A stretch of 64,000 nucleotides of DNA from Sphingobium trunci (lineage in GTDB: Bacteria; Pseudomonadota; Alphaproteobacteria; Sphingomonadales; Sphingomonadaceae), in assembly GCF_022664535.1 (NCBI RefSeq), contig NZ_JAKUJY010000019.1, forward strand, positions 30,883 through 94,882, read 5' to 3'. Under the pieces are notes generated by a model. The model was not told the DNA's origin and ran no database searches. It saw nothing but the letters and a program-made list of their open reading frames with translations. The stretch's first letter is position 1; each line of letters starts with the position of its first letter. Made by a program: the position numbers and the translations under genes. This document shows, piece by piece, positions 25,646 to 34,740 of the stretch.

Positions 25646-26564
25646 CTCCAAAGCCGCGGTGGACCGGCTGGCGGAGCCACGAGTTCGTTCGGTGATGGAT
25701 CCGGAATCGCTGCTCAACCTTCCCCCCAGGATCATTCGTCACAGCTATACCAGACGCGATACGATGCTTTACGCGCTGGGGGTGGGGGCCGGACGCGATC
25801 CGATGGGCGAGGCTGATCTGCCATATGTCTTCGAGGATAATCTGCGTGCGTTGCCGACCATGGCGGTCGTGCTCGCGTACCCCGGATTCTGGCAGATGGA
25901 ACCGCGTTACGGCATTGACTGGCGGCGGGTTCTGCACGCCGAGCAATCCTGCGAATTCCATACGCCGCTGCCGGTCGAAGGCACGGTGCGGGGCGAGTTC
26001 TCGGTCGATGCGATCGTCGATAAAGGGGCTGAAAAGGGCGCGCTGCTTCGCGCGCGACGCCTCATTTATGATGAGGCCGACCAAAGGCTGCTGGCAACGG
26101 TGAGGCAGATTTCCTTCCTGCGTGGCGATGGAGGGAGAGGCGGTGGCGGCACGGCGCTGATTCCCTTGCCGGCCGTTCCCGGTCGCACGCCCGACAAAAG
26201 GATCATGTTCGAGGTTCGGCATGAGCAAGCGCTCGTCTATCGTCTTTCGGGAGATTATAATCCGTTGCATGCGAGCCCGGCGGCTGCGCGCGACGCGGGC
26301 TTCGCCAAGCCGCTGCTGCATGGGCTGTGCACCTATGGATTCGCCGGAAGGGCTGTTCTCGCAGCGGCTTGCGGCAATGATCCTGTACGCCTGAAGACGT
26401 TGGAATGCAGGTTCACGGCGCCGGTGCACCCCGGAGACAATCTGGATGTCCTCATCTGGCAGGAAGCAGCGCAAGATATAGCATTCCAAATCATCGTTCC
26501 CGAAAGGCAAGAGGTCGTGATCGACAATGGAAAGGCGCAAATAGCCTCCTGTGTGAACGCATAA
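25638..26564 (+). CDS. Double hot-dog MaoC-family enoyl-CoA hydratase (hydratase 2 type)
   Basis: 308 aa from ATG 25638, which overlaps the end of the SDR gene by 8 bases and follows agggggg. The C-terminal half holds the hydratase 2 motif YRLSGDYNPLH (201-211, catalytic D206 and H211), then GFAKPLLHGLCTYGFAGRAV. The N-terminal half (about 20-165) is the non-catalytic hot-dog domain that accommodates bulky acyl groups, as in hydratases acting on branched or steroid-like substrates. With the SDR it forms a hydration-oxidation pair. Confidence 0.92.
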   Translation: MADSKAAVDRLAEPRVRSVMDPESLLNLPPRIIRHSYTRRDTMLYALGVGAGRDPMGEADLPYVFEDNLRALPTMAVVLAYPGFWQMEPRYGIDWRRVLHAEQSCEFHTPLPVEGTVRGEFSVDAIVDKGAEKGALLRARRLIYDEADQRLLATVRQISFLRGDGGRGGGGTALIPLPAVPGRTPDKRIMFEVRHEQALVYRLSGDYNPLHASPAAARDAGFAKPLLHGLCTYGFAGRAVLAAACGNDPVRLKTLECRFTAPVHPGDNLDVLIWQEAAQDIAFQIIVPERQEVVIDNGKAQIASCVNA

Positions 26565-26690
26565 AGCCATGGGACCGTCTGGGTAGCCGGTCTGACGATG
26601 GGCTTATCGGGCGCAAATCCACCAGGGCCGCCAAGCTCGACGCGCAGATCGAGATCATGGTTAGGTAAATTGAGAGAAGGTGCAGTTGAG

Positions 26691-27683
26691 ATGACCAAGA
26701 TGGAAACCCCTTACGGACCTGTGTTGGTGACCGGTGCGACCGGCTATCTTGCTGGATGGGTCGTAAAGCTCCTCCTCGATACCGGGGTGACCGTTCATGC
26801 GAGTGTTCGAGATCCCGACAACATTGCCAAGGTGCGCCATCTGCTGGACATGGCGGACAAGGCGCCCGGATCGCTTCGCCTGTTCAAGGCCGACCTTCTT
26901 GATCCCGGCAGTCACGAGGCGGCGATGGACGGCTGCCGCATTGTCATGCACACCGCATCACCCTTCCTCCTCCCTTCGGGCATTTCCGACCCGCAACGCG
27001 ACCTTGTCGAACCGGCGCTGGCGGGGACGCGTGACGTTCTCGAAACCGTCAATCGGGTTGCCAGCGTCGAGCGGGTGGTGCTGACCAGTTCCACCGTTGC
27101 GATTGTCGATCCGGTCCAAATTACCGACAAGATTCATACTGAGACGGACTGGAACGATTATGCGTCGATCGAAACGACGGCCTATCCCTATTCCAAGGTG
27201 CTTGCCGAACGTGAAGCGTGGAAGATCGCCGACAGTCAGGCGCGGTGGAAACTCGTCGCCATCAATCCTGCATTCATAGTCGGACCGGGAACCGCGTCCC
27301 AACAGACTTCGGCAACATTCGACCAGTTTCGCGCCATGTCGAATGGCACCTTCAGCAAGGCGTTGCCCTCGCGCGATGTCGGCGTGATCGACGTCCGTGA
27401 TGTCGCGGAGGCGCATCTCCGGGGCGCCTATGTTCCCGGGGCCGGCGGTCGGAATATCGTTTATGCCGAGGTGCTGAGCTTCAATGACATTGCGACGATC
27501 TTGAAGGAAGAATTTGGCGAGGATACGCGTTGGCAATTCCCGCCAGAGACGCCTTGGGATTTTTCGACACCCCATTGGCGTGCCGACAACAGCAAGGCCG
27601 CGTCGGAACTGGGCATGGTCTATCGACCGCTTCGTCCCGCAATCATCGAGACTTTTCGACAGCTCACCGCCCAATCGTCCTAA
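26691..27683 (+). CDS. NAD(P)-dependent epimerase/reductase (dihydroflavonol-4-reductase-like extended SDR), paralogue 1
   Basis: 330 aa from ATG 26691 (gagaagg upstream). The Rossmann motif VTGATGYLAGW is at about 13-23, then TASPF, the active-site YPYSKVLAER, and NPAFIVGPG. The family reduces ketones or aldehydes such as cinnamoyl-CoA-like or methylglyoxal-like substrates. It is highly similar to the protein at 60831, sharing MHTASPFL, SDPQRD and EREAWKIA. It ends the 24896-27683 plus-strand operon after a 126-base gap. Confidence 0.9.
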   Translation: MTKMETPYGPVLVTGATGYLAGWVVKLLLDTGVTVHASVRDPDNIAKVRHLLDMADKAPGSLRLFKADLLDPGSHEAAMDGCRIVMHTASPFLLPSGISDPQRDLVEPALAGTRDVLETVNRVASVERVVLTSSTVAIVDPVQITDKIHTETDWNDYASIETTAYPYSKVLAEREAWKIADSQARWKLVAINPAFIVGPGTASQQTSATFDQFRAMSNGTFSKALPSRDVGVIDVRDVAEAHLRGAYVPGAGGRNIVYAEVLSFNDIATILKEEFGEDTRWQFPPETPWDFSTPHWRADNSKAASELGMVYRPLRPAIIETFRQLTAQSS

Positions 27684-27863
27684 CCTTTCATAAGGCGATG
27701 GATCGCAGGCTTTTTGTCGCCAGAATTCCGGACCAAGGCGCAACAGCAGTTCCGGCGCGGCGCTCGCCTCGATTGGGCGGAAAGGCGGCACTTGTCGGAT
27801 GGGCAACTGCCCCATTTCGTTCGACGCAAGCCCGGCGGGCACGGCGCCCGCCGCGTGCTTCAC

Positions 27864-27901
27864 TTGACTCTTTTCTAGTCAGAATATACTTAAAGTATAA
27901 T
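27864..27901 (+). promoter_or_regulatory. Promoter with palindromic operator (copy B)
   Basis: TTGACT (27864-27869) and TATACT (27885-27890, 15-base gap) or TATAAT (27896-27901) mark the promoter of the FAH operon. The 19-base element AATATACTTAAAGTATAAT (27883-27901) includes the perfect palindrome tatactt-a-aagtata and matches copies at 4816 and 32761 in sequence and in its position over the -10. Confidence 0.7.
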
Positions 27902-27959
27902 ATGATTCGTGGCAGCTTGGCTCCAGAGGCAAGCGCCGACGAGAATGAATGGGAGAGCC

Positions 27960-28889
27960 ATGAAACTGGGCCTGGTAGACGATTATATTCCCGCGTTGAT
28001 CGACGGAGATTTGGTCAGGCTGCTGGCTGAGGATCTGCCGCAGATCATGGCTCTGCCGCCCCATGCGCGTCTGGCCGGACTGATCGAGCGGTGGGATGCG
28101 CTTGCTGCTCATATCAAGGCGAGCACCCGCCCGTGCGTGCCCCTCGACGACGTCGTGTTGCGCGCGCCTTTGCCGCGGCCAGCCAAGCTGCTTTGCGGAC
28201 AGCTCAGCTTCAAGGAAGGCGTTGCGGAGGCCAAGGTCAAGCCGGCATTCTTTTTGAAGTCATCGACGAGCGTCATCGGGCCCGGTGAAACGGTCGAGCT
28301 TCCTCCGGTGGACGCTCCCGTGTTCCATCATGAAGGCGAGTTAGCGGTCGTGATCGGCAAACGCGCCAAGTCCATCACGCCGGCCGAGGCGATGGACCAT
28401 GTCTTTGGCTACACCTGTTTTCTCGACATGTCGGCGCGGGGCGTCGGGCACGGCACCAGCTTTCAGGACAAGTCCTATGACACATTCGGGCCGATGGGGC
28501 CTTGGGTTCTCACCGCCGATTGTGTTCCGGACCCTCACGAACTCCAAGTCCGTCTTTGGGTGGATGATGAGCTTCGCCAGGATTATCCAATGTCCGACAT
28601 CGGCAATCCCGTGGCTGACCTGGTTGCCTATGCCTCGTCCATCGCCGCGCTCGAACCTGGCGACGTGCTTGCGCTCGGCGTCAACCATCAGGGCATAGGT
28701 CCGATCCAGGACGGCGACACGGTGCGGATCGAGATCGAGCCGATCGGCGGCTTTTCGGTCCAGGTGAAGGACGCTCTCGGACGGCGCTGGGAGAAGGGCG
28801 TGGATACGAGGCTGGCTGCCGTCGTGCTCCGCATGGTGCGCGGAGAGCCCTTGGGCACCGTGGACTTTTCCCCACGGCTCGACCGCTGA
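27960..28889 (+). CDS. Fumarylacetoacetate hydrolase (FAH)-family protein
   Basis: 309 aa from ATG 27960, directly after gggagagcc. The C-terminal FAH fold is clear. Metal-binding acidic residues are in HHEGELAVVIGKRAK and FLDMSARGVG, then GPWVLTAD and LGVNHQGIGPIQDGD. Members hydrolyse or hydrate/decarboxylate 2-oxo ring-cleavage products. It is the first gene of the operon with a ligase, thiolase and extradiol dioxygenase. It may handle the meta-cleavage product that HsaD/BphD-type alpha/beta hydrolases, absent here, handle elsewhere. Confidence 0.9.
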   Translation: MKLGLVDDYIPALIDGDLVRLLAEDLPQIMALPPHARLAGLIERWDALAAHIKASTRPCVPLDDVVLRAPLPRPAKLLCGQLSFKEGVAEAKVKPAFFLKSSTSVIGPGETVELPPVDAPVFHHEGELAVVIGKRAKSITPAEAMDHVFGYTCFLDMSARGVGHGTSFQDKSYDTFGPMGPWVLTADCVPDPHELQVRLWVDDELRQDYPMSDIGNPVADLVAYASSIAALEPGDVLALGVNHQGIGPIQDGDTVRIEIEPIGGFSVQVKDALGRRWEKGVDTRLAAVVLRMVRGEPLGTVDFSPRLDR

Positions 28890-28899
28890 GCGCTCCGGC

Positions 28900-30450
28900 A
28901 TGAGGCTGATCGACTATCTCGACAAAGGCGCCGAACTCGGCAGTGCCGTCTCCTGTATCCTTCGGGGAGATCAGGCATGGTCCTATTCCCAGGTCATTGA
29001 GCGCACGCATCAGATTGCCTGCGCCTGCGCGCGGGATGGCTTCGGAAAAGGGGGCAAGGCAGCTGTTCTCAGTCCGAACGAGCCGGACACACTGGTGGCG
29101 ATCCTGGGAATATTGCGGGCCGAATTGATTTGGTTGCCGATCAATCCGCGATATACGCTCGACGACATCACCGAGCTTTTGCATCGTTTCGATTGCGAAC
29201 TGCTCATCGTGCATCCTTCATTCGAGCCGGCGATCGATCAGATCCAGGCCGCGGCGCCGGCCATCCGGCTCGTTCTCACTCTTGGGGAAGGAAGCGATGC
29301 GGTTGCATCGCTTGATGGCTGGATAGAGCCTCCCGGATCGCGGCACGAAGGCTCGGCCCCCAACGCCGAAGATGTCTGCGCGATCATGACGACCGGCGGC
29401 ACGACCGGCCGGCCCAAGGGCGTCCTTCAAACCAACCGTGGGTTCGAGACCTATGTGGCGAACCATATCGCCACGATGGGACATGACGAACGTCCGCGGT
29501 ATCTGGTCGTGGCCCCGCTGACCCATGCGGCGGGCTTCATGTGCTTCTCCATGCTCGCGCGCGGCGGCACGATCTTCATCGCGACTGGCACCGAGCCGCG
29601 AACGGTGGCGGATGCGATGAGTCGCCACGGCATCACCGATCTCTTCGCGCCGCCGACCTTGATCTATACCATGCTGGCCGATCCGGAAATCCGGGCCATG
29701 CGCTTTCCCGCGCTTAAATGCCTGTTATATGGCGCGGCGCCCATGTCGATCGAGAAGCTGCGCGAAGCGCTCGAATGGCTCGGCCCCGTCATGTACCAAG
29801 GTTTCGCGCAAGTCGAAGCCATCATGATCTGCACAGTTCTGCGGCCGCAGGACCATTTTATCGACGGCCAGATCGCCGGGCCGAAACGCCTGTCCAGTTG
29901 CGGTCGGCCAGCGCCCTTCGTGATGATGGCGGTGATGAATGAAGAAGGCGAATTGCTGCCCGACGGGTCGGTAGGCGAGATCGTCGTTCGGTCCGGAAAT
30001 GTCATGCTGGGCTACTATAATGACCCGTCCGCCAGCGCCGAGGCGTCCCGTTTTGGCTGGCATCATACGGGGGATATCGGCTTTCGGGATGAGGAAGGCT
30101 TCTACCACCTCGTCGATCGCGCTCGGGACATGATCATTTCCGGGGGATATAATATCTATCCGTCGGAGATCGAGCAGGTGCTCTGGGGCCATCCGGCCGT
30201 TCAGGATTGCGCCGTCGTGGGCGCTCCCGACCCGAAATGGGGTGAGGCGGTCACTGCTGTCGTGCAGTTGAAGGCGGGTAAAACGGTCGACGCTGCCGAA
30301 CTTGTCAGCCTTTGTCGGACCCGCGTCGGCTCGATCAAGGCCCCCAAGACAATTCTCTTCTGGCCCGAACTGCCCCGTAGTCCGGTGGGCAAGGTTCTCA
30401 AGCGCGACATCCGGGACAAACTGTGGGCGGGTGAGGCTCGCCGCATATGA
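28900..30450 (+). CDS. AMP-forming acyl-CoA synthetase / ligase
   Basis: 516 aa, beginning 11 bases after the FAH gene. The P-loop reads TTGGTTGRPKG (164-174), so the usual serine of TSGTTG is glycine. The rest is canonical: YQGFAQVEAIM, HTGDIGFRDEEGFYHLVDRARDM, SGGYNIYPSEIEQ and the catalytic lysine in PVGKVLKRDIR. It activates an acid to its CoA ester for the thiolase encoded next. The glycine variant occurs in some family members, so activity is still expected. Confidence 0.92.
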   Translation: MRLIDYLDKGAELGSAVSCILRGDQAWSYSQVIERTHQIACACARDGFGKGGKAAVLSPNEPDTLVAILGILRAELIWLPINPRYTLDDITELLHRFDCELLIVHPSFEPAIDQIQAAAPAIRLVLTLGEGSDAVASLDGWIEPPGSRHEGSAPNAEDVCAIMTTGGTTGRPKGVLQTNRGFETYVANHIATMGHDERPRYLVVAPLTHAAGFMCFSMLARGGTIFIATGTEPRTVADAMSRHGITDLFAPPTLIYTMLADPEIRAMRFPALKCLLYGAAPMSIEKLREALEWLGPVMYQGFAQVEAIMICTVLRPQDHFIDGQIAGPKRLSSCGRPAPFVMMAVMNEEGELLPDGSVGEIVVRSGNVMLGYYNDPSASAEASRFGWHHTGDIGFRDEEGFYHLVDRARDMIISGGYNIYPSEIEQVLWGHPAVQDCAVVGAPDPKWGEAVTAVVQLKAGKTVDAAELVSLCRTRVGSIKAPKTILFWPELPRSPVGKVLKRDIRDKLWAGEARRI

Positions 30451-30463
30451 TGAGGATCGACTG

Positions 30464-31702
30464 ATGCAACAGGTCTATGTAGTGGGAGTGGGAATGACGC
30501 CGTTCGGCCGGCTCCCCGATCTCAGCGTCAAGCAACTCGCCGCCCAAGCGACACAGGCGGCTTTGCTTGATGCCGGTATTCCCGCGAGCGCTCTTGAGGC
30601 AGCCTTCTTCGGCAATGCGACCCAGGGCCATATGGAAGGCCAGCATATGGTCCGGGGAGAGATCGCGCTTCGCGCCATGGGCATACAGGGCATCCCGGTC
30701 GTCAACGTAGAGAATGCCTGCGCGACCGCCAGCACCGCCTTCATCCTAGCGGTCAACCACCTCAAGGCGGGGGAAGGCGATGTCGTTCTCGCGCTTGGGG
30801 CCGAAAAAATGGTTTCGAGCGACAAGAGCCTTATGTTTTCGGCGTTCGACAGTGCCTGGGATGTGCATGATGTTGAAGGCAATACCGCCCGGCTCAAGAA
30901 TCTGGGGAACGGCGTCACGGCTCCGCCCGGAAGCGCCTCGGAGAGACCTTATAGCGTGTTCATGGACGTCTATGCCGGGCTGGCGCGCCAGCATATGGCT
31001 CGCTTCGGAACGACGCAGCGTCAGATCGCGGCGGTCTCCTCGAAGAACCATAACCACTCGCAGCATAATCCGCTTTCGCAATTCCAGCGCCCCTTTACGA
31101 TCGAAGAGGTTCTTGCGGCGCCGCCGATCACCTACCCCTTCACGCTGCCCATGTGCTCACCGATATCCGACGGCGCCGCCGCTGCCGTGATCATGACCGA
31201 AGCCGGCATGAAGCGCCATGGGATCGATCGCAGCCGCGCCATAGTCGTGCTCTCCGCCGTGATGCAGACGGGCAGCGACCGGCCGGCCGAGGCGATTGAG
31301 CAGCATTGCACCGTCATCGCCGCCAGGAAAGCCTATGAGCGTGCAGGCGTCGGGCCGGAGGACGTGTCGGTTGCCGAAGTGCATGACGCGACCGCCGTCG
31401 GAGAAATCATCCAGATCGAAAATCTCGGGCTTTGCTCATTCGGCGAAGGCGGGTTCCTGGCCGAGCGGGGCGAGACCGCTCTGGGCGGACGCGTCCCGGT
31501 CAATCCTTCCGGCGGTTTGCAGTCCAAGGGGCACCCGATCGGTGCGACAGGTCTTGGTCAAATCTACGAGCTTGTGACGCAGCTCAGAGGCGAAGCCGGG
31601 CCACGCCAGGTCGACGGTGCAAAAATAGCGATCGCGGAGAATGGCGGCGGCTCGTTCGTCGTCGAAGAAGCGGTCGCGACAATCATCATGCTTGGCCGTT
31701 AG
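30464..31702 (+). CDS. SCP2/SCPx-type thiolase, paralogue of 23529
   Basis: 412 aa from ATG 30464 (gagga upstream, 14 bases after the ligase). The catalytic cysteine is in VENACATASTAF; histidines are in AEVHDATAVGE and SKGHPIGATG; ENGGG is at the C-terminus. It is clearly paralogous to the thiolase at 23529, sharing GHMEGQH-like, YSVFMD/RSVFMD and KNHNHSQ segments. The likely role is thiolytic cleavage of a 3-ketoacyl-CoA formed in the same pathway. Confidence 0.92.
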   Translation: MQQVYVVGVGMTPFGRLPDLSVKQLAAQATQAALLDAGIPASALEAAFFGNATQGHMEGQHMVRGEIALRAMGIQGIPVVNVENACATASTAFILAVNHLKAGEGDVVLALGAEKMVSSDKSLMFSAFDSAWDVHDVEGNTARLKNLGNGVTAPPGSASERPYSVFMDVYAGLARQHMARFGTTQRQIAAVSSKNHNHSQHNPLSQFQRPFTIEEVLAAPPITYPFTLPMCSPISDGAAAAVIMTEAGMKRHGIDRSRAIVVLSAVMQTGSDRPAEAIEQHCTVIAARKAYERAGVGPEDVSVAEVHDATAVGEIIQIENLGLCSFGEGGFLAERGETALGGRVPVNPSGGLQSKGHPIGATGLGQIYELVTQLRGEAGPRQVDGAKIAIAENGGGSFVVEEAVATIIMLGR

Positions 31703-31714
31703 AGGAGGGACATC

Positions 31715-32650
31715 ATGTCTGTCATCAAAGCGATCGACCTGGCCTATGTCCGCGTTCGCGCTCCCGATTTCGATCAGGCGCGCCTGTTCCTCGCCGACTT
31801 CGGACTTATTGAGAATTCGCGCGATGGAGAGAGGCTTGGGTTCCGTGGGCTCGGGCCGGAGCCGGAAATCCTGACCGTCGAACCCGGCGGGCGTGGACTG
31901 GTGGCGATCGGGTTTGCCGCGGGCGCAAGAGACGATCTTGAGCGTTTTGCACAGGCCGCGAACAGCAGGGTGACGGAAAGGATGGGGCGTGGAGGCGGCT
32001 GGCAGGTTGTCGTTCACGACCCGGACGGCAATCAGATCGAGCTGATTTGGGGGGTAACCCCGGTCGAGCCCGTCGCGGTCGATCGTCCGCACACCAATGA
32101 AGGCAGCGACCGCTATCGTCGGCAAGGGTCTGTGCGCCGGCCGGCTTCCGGACCGGCCCATGTGTTGCGGCTGGGGCATGTCGTCCTTACCACGCCCCAG
32201 CCGGAGCCGCTCGCGCAATGGTATCGCGACATGTTCGGATTTCTGGTGTCGGACGTGGTTTACGACGGCAGCGAAGACAATGTGCTGCTTTCGTTCAACC
32301 GGCTCGACCTGGGCGACGAATATGTCGATCATCATGTCTTCCAGACCATGATCGGCCCGCCCCGCGGAATTCATCATATCTCGTTTGAAGTTCTCGACAT
32401 CGACGATCTCTACATCGGCCACCAATTTCTGACGGAGCGCGGTTATCGCCATATGTGGGGCGTGGGCCGACACAAGCAGGGGAGCCAGATTTTCGATTAC
32501 TGGATCGATCCATCGGGAGTCATGTATGAACACTGGACGGATACCGACCTGCTGAACGCCGACTGGACGCCTGGCATTGAATCGGCGGCCGCATCTCAAG
32601 GGCCTTGGGGGCCTCCGATGCCCGCCGAATTCATCACCCAGGTGGGGTAG
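31715..32650 (+). CDS. Type I extradiol dioxygenase (VOC family, HsaC/BphC-like)
   Basis: 311 aa, two VOC domains, translated from ATG 31715 after gaggaggg. The C-terminal domain has all three iron ligands of active type I extradiol dioxygenases: H155 (LRLGHVVL), H221 (GIHHISFEV) and E272 (VMYEHWTD). It should open a catechol ring next to the two hydroxyls using Fe(II) and O2. It lies 12 bases behind the thiolase. The flavin monooxygenase that could make the catechol is the next gene, on its own promoter. Confidence 0.9.
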   Translation: MSVIKAIDLAYVRVRAPDFDQARLFLADFGLIENSRDGERLGFRGLGPEPEILTVEPGGRGLVAIGFAAGARDDLERFAQAANSRVTERMGRGGGWQVVVHDPDGNQIELIWGVTPVEPVAVDRPHTNEGSDRYRRQGSVRRPASGPAHVLRLGHVVLTTPQPEPLAQWYRDMFGFLVSDVVYDGSEDNVLLSFNRLDLGDEYVDHHVFQTMIGPPRGIHHISFEVLDIDDLYIGHQFLTERGYRHMWGVGRHKQGSQIFDYWIDPSGVMYEHWTDTDLLNADWTPGIESAAASQGPWGPPMPAEFITQVG

Positions 32651-32739
32651 CGGCGTTTGACAGCCGCGATCGCTGGCCTCGTCCCGTAATTTCCCAAGCG
32701 CCTGTTGCAGCGGTGCCGCCTGATCGAGCGCCAATCCGA

Positions 32740-32779
32740 TTGACGCCCACGTAAAATAACAATATACTTGGTGTATATT
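32740..32779 (+). promoter_or_regulatory. Promoter with palindromic operator (copy C)
   Basis: TTGACG (32740-32745), a 17-base gap and TATACT (32763-32768) form a good promoter for the flavin monooxygenase. The 19-base element AATATACTTGGTGTATATT (32761-32779) is a perfect 7-bp inverted repeat (aatatac/gtatatt). It starts two bases before the -10, exactly as in copies A and E. Confidence 0.78.
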
Positions 32780-32806
32780 ATGCTGATCGAATGGACGGAG
32801 AGGTGA

Positions 32807-34012
32807 ATGAAGATGGCGGCGCCTAGTAAGGTCGAGCGCTCCGGTACGGGCTTCATGACACGCAAGGAACGGCGGCAGGCGCTGCTGGCGGCCGTCGATG
32901 CCGTGGCGCCGGTCCTGTCCGCAGAGGCGCCCGATGCGGAAAAGCAACGCCATCTGACGCCGGCCGCGATCACCGCTTTGCAGGCATCGGGTCTGCTGGC
33001 GCTCAAGCTCCCGCTCGAACTTGGCGGTTTCGAGGCGGACAATGCGCTTCAATATGAAGTCATAGAACGCATCGCCTATCACAGCACCGCCGCGGCCTGG
33101 TGCATGTTCATTTACACGGACATTCTTGGGAAGGTCGCCTCCACATTGCCGGATGATGGCCTTGCCGACCTCCTTGCAGGCCAGGATCTGCCGCTCACAT
33201 GCGGGGGCGGCGGCCTCATTCCTGGCTCGCTCGTTCCGGTGGAGGGCGGCTATCGGATCAGCGGTCGATGGATTTACGGCAGCGGCAATAGCGGGTCCGA
33301 CTTTTTCATGGTGCTCGGTATCGACGAGACCGGTCCGGAACCGGAATTCAAGCTTTGCGTCGTGCGCTCGTCCGAGATGAGTGTCGACGATAATTGGCAT
33401 GTGGTGGGCATGCGCGGCACCGGGAGTTCCGACTACCGGGCCGACAACGCATTCATCCCTTCATCCATGGCAGTGCCATTTCCTCCGGTGCCGCTGCGCG
33501 GCGGGGCCATTTTCCAACTTGGGCTGATGGGCTATTCCGCTCATACCATCGCATCCGTGGCAATCGGGGGCACCTTGCGCGCCTTGGACGAAATCGCTCG
33601 GATGGCGGAGACCAAGGCGCGTGGTTATTCCAAGAACAAAACCCCACTGGCTCGGCGTGGCGTATTCCAGACTTTCCTGGGCCGTTCCCGCCTTAGCTTG
33701 ATGGCTATGCGGGCGATGATGCTTGAAGTCGGCGAGCGGATTGTTGCCGACGCCGAGCGTATCGGTGGCAACCCGTTGGCGACGGAGATCGAGAGTCGCG
33801 CCGCCGCTTCGCTCGCGACGCAGACCGCGGTCGACATCATGAGCGGCATCGTGCGTTATTCAGGAGGGGAGGGCGCTCGGGCAGGCCATCTCATCGAGCG
33901 AACCATGCGCGACGTGCAAATGGCGCAAACGCACTTCTATATAAGCGACAGCGCGCTAGAGTTGCATGGCCGCAGTCTCCTGGGTGAGACTGATCTCGAC
34001 GCGGCCTCCTAA
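32807..34012 (+). CDS. Acyl-CoA-dehydrogenase-fold flavin-dependent monooxygenase (HsaA/DszC-like oxygenase component)
   Basis: 401 aa from ATG 32807 (ggagaggtga upstream). The N-terminal helical domain is followed by the beta-barrel segment SGRWIYGSGNSGSDFFMV and VVGMRGTGSSDYRADNAFIP, then a C-terminal helical domain with SIVRYSGGEGA-like and HFYISDSALELHG segments. This is the group D two-component monooxygenase pattern; it lacks the catalytic glutamate context of true acyl-CoA dehydrogenases. It would ortho-hydroxylate a phenol using FADH2/FMNH2 from a reductase, plausibly the one at 4211, which shares its operator. Its 3' end overlaps eutC by 4 bases tail to tail. Confidence 0.87.
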   Translation: MKMAAPSKVERSGTGFMTRKERRQALLAAVDAVAPVLSAEAPDAEKQRHLTPAAITALQASGLLALKLPLELGGFEADNALQYEVIERIAYHSTAAAWCMFIYTDILGKVASTLPDDGLADLLAGQDLPLTCGGGGLIPGSLVPVEGGYRISGRWIYGSGNSGSDFFMVLGIDETGPEPEFKLCVVRSSEMSVDDNWHVVGMRGTGSSDYRADNAFIPSSMAVPFPPVPLRGGAIFQLGLMGYSAHTIASVAIGGTLRALDEIARMAETKARGYSKNKTPLARRGVFQTFLGRSRLSLMAMRAMMLEVGERIVADAERIGGNPLATEIESRAAASLATQTAVDIMSGIVRYSGGEGARAGHLIERTMRDVQMAQTHFYISDSALELHGRSLLGETDLDAAS

Positions 34013-34740
34013 GGCGACAATCGCCGCCCGTCGTCAATGAGGCCGACGCCGGTCAGGCGCTGGCGCCGCGCAGACTTCAGAAGGCTCACTATGGTGTCTG
34101 CGGCTACCTCATAGCTCAAACCGTGTGGCGGCCTTATGTTGGAGACGCAGTTGCGCTCGCTATCCCGCCGACCCGGTCGCGGATCCCAAGTAAGGTAAGC
34201 CCCCAGGCTGTCCGAAGCACTCAAACCCGGACGCTCCCCGATAAGTATCACCGTCATATCGACGCCAAGCGCCGCCCCGATTTCGTCTGCCAACGCGACA
34301 CGCCCTTGTCTTGCCAATATGACGGGAGCGATTTTCCAGTCGGGAAGGCGCGCAAGCAACGCCCCTACGACAGACGCGGCATGAGCATGCACCGCCATGG
34401 CCGAGAGGCCGTCGGCGACGATGATGGCCAGGTCTCCACCCGCCGCCGGGAGAGTGGCTGCATCGCCAGGATCAAGGGTGCGCCCCAGGTCCGGGCGTTG
34501 CAGATATTCCTGACGGTCCTTCGCGCGGCTGGCTACCTCGATGACGGGCCGCTCGATCAGATCGGCAAAGCCATCCGCCGCTAGCGGACTGTAAACGGCG
34601 TCGCGCGCCCGCGCGTGATCCATTTGGAAGTCGAGAAGCGCCCGCGTAGGCAGTCCCTGCCCGGCACGACCGAGCAGCAGCCGGGCCTGCGTTAGCGCGC
34701 GAAACCGATCGCGAATGCTGGGGAGTTCAGCCACGAGCAT
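34009..34740 (-). CDS. eutC: Ethanolamine ammonia-lyase small (light) subunit
   Basis: 243 aa. The family pattern is clear: LTQARLLLGRAGQGLPTRALLDFQMDHARARDAV, then IVADGLSAMAVHAHA, IGERPGLSASDSLGAYLT and CVSNIRPPHGLSYE. With EutB it forms the adenosylcobalamin-dependent lyase that splits ethanolamine to acetaldehyde and ammonia. Its start overlaps the eutB end by 14 bases. There are no microcompartment, eutA reactivase or transporter genes beside it. It would need B12. Confidence 0.95.
   Translation of the reverse strand: MLVAELPSIRDRFRALTQARLLLGRAGQGLPTRALLDFQMDHARARDAVYSPLAADGFADLIERPVIEVASRAKDRQEYLQRPDLGRTLDPGDAATLPAAGGDLAIIVADGLSAMAVHAHAASVVGALLARLPDWKIAPVILARQGRVALADEIGAALGVDMTVILIGERPGLSASDSLGAYLTWDPRPGRRDSERNCVSNIRPPHGLSYEVAADTIVSLLKSARRQRLTGVGLIDDGRRLSP

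Noticed and set aside
23529..31702. The two SCP2-type thiolases as Ltp2-like retro-aldolases of steroid side-chain degradation
   Set aside because: Both keep the thiolase cysteine (NACAS/NACAT), and no DUF35 partner gene lies beside either, so thiolysis is the simpler assignment.
31436..33400. A 654-codon open frame on the minus strand spanning thiolase, dioxygenase and monooxygenase genes
   Set aside because: It is fully antisense to three well-recognised genes and has an Arg/His/Pro-rich translation with no family resemblance. Such frames are expected from GC-rich codon bias.
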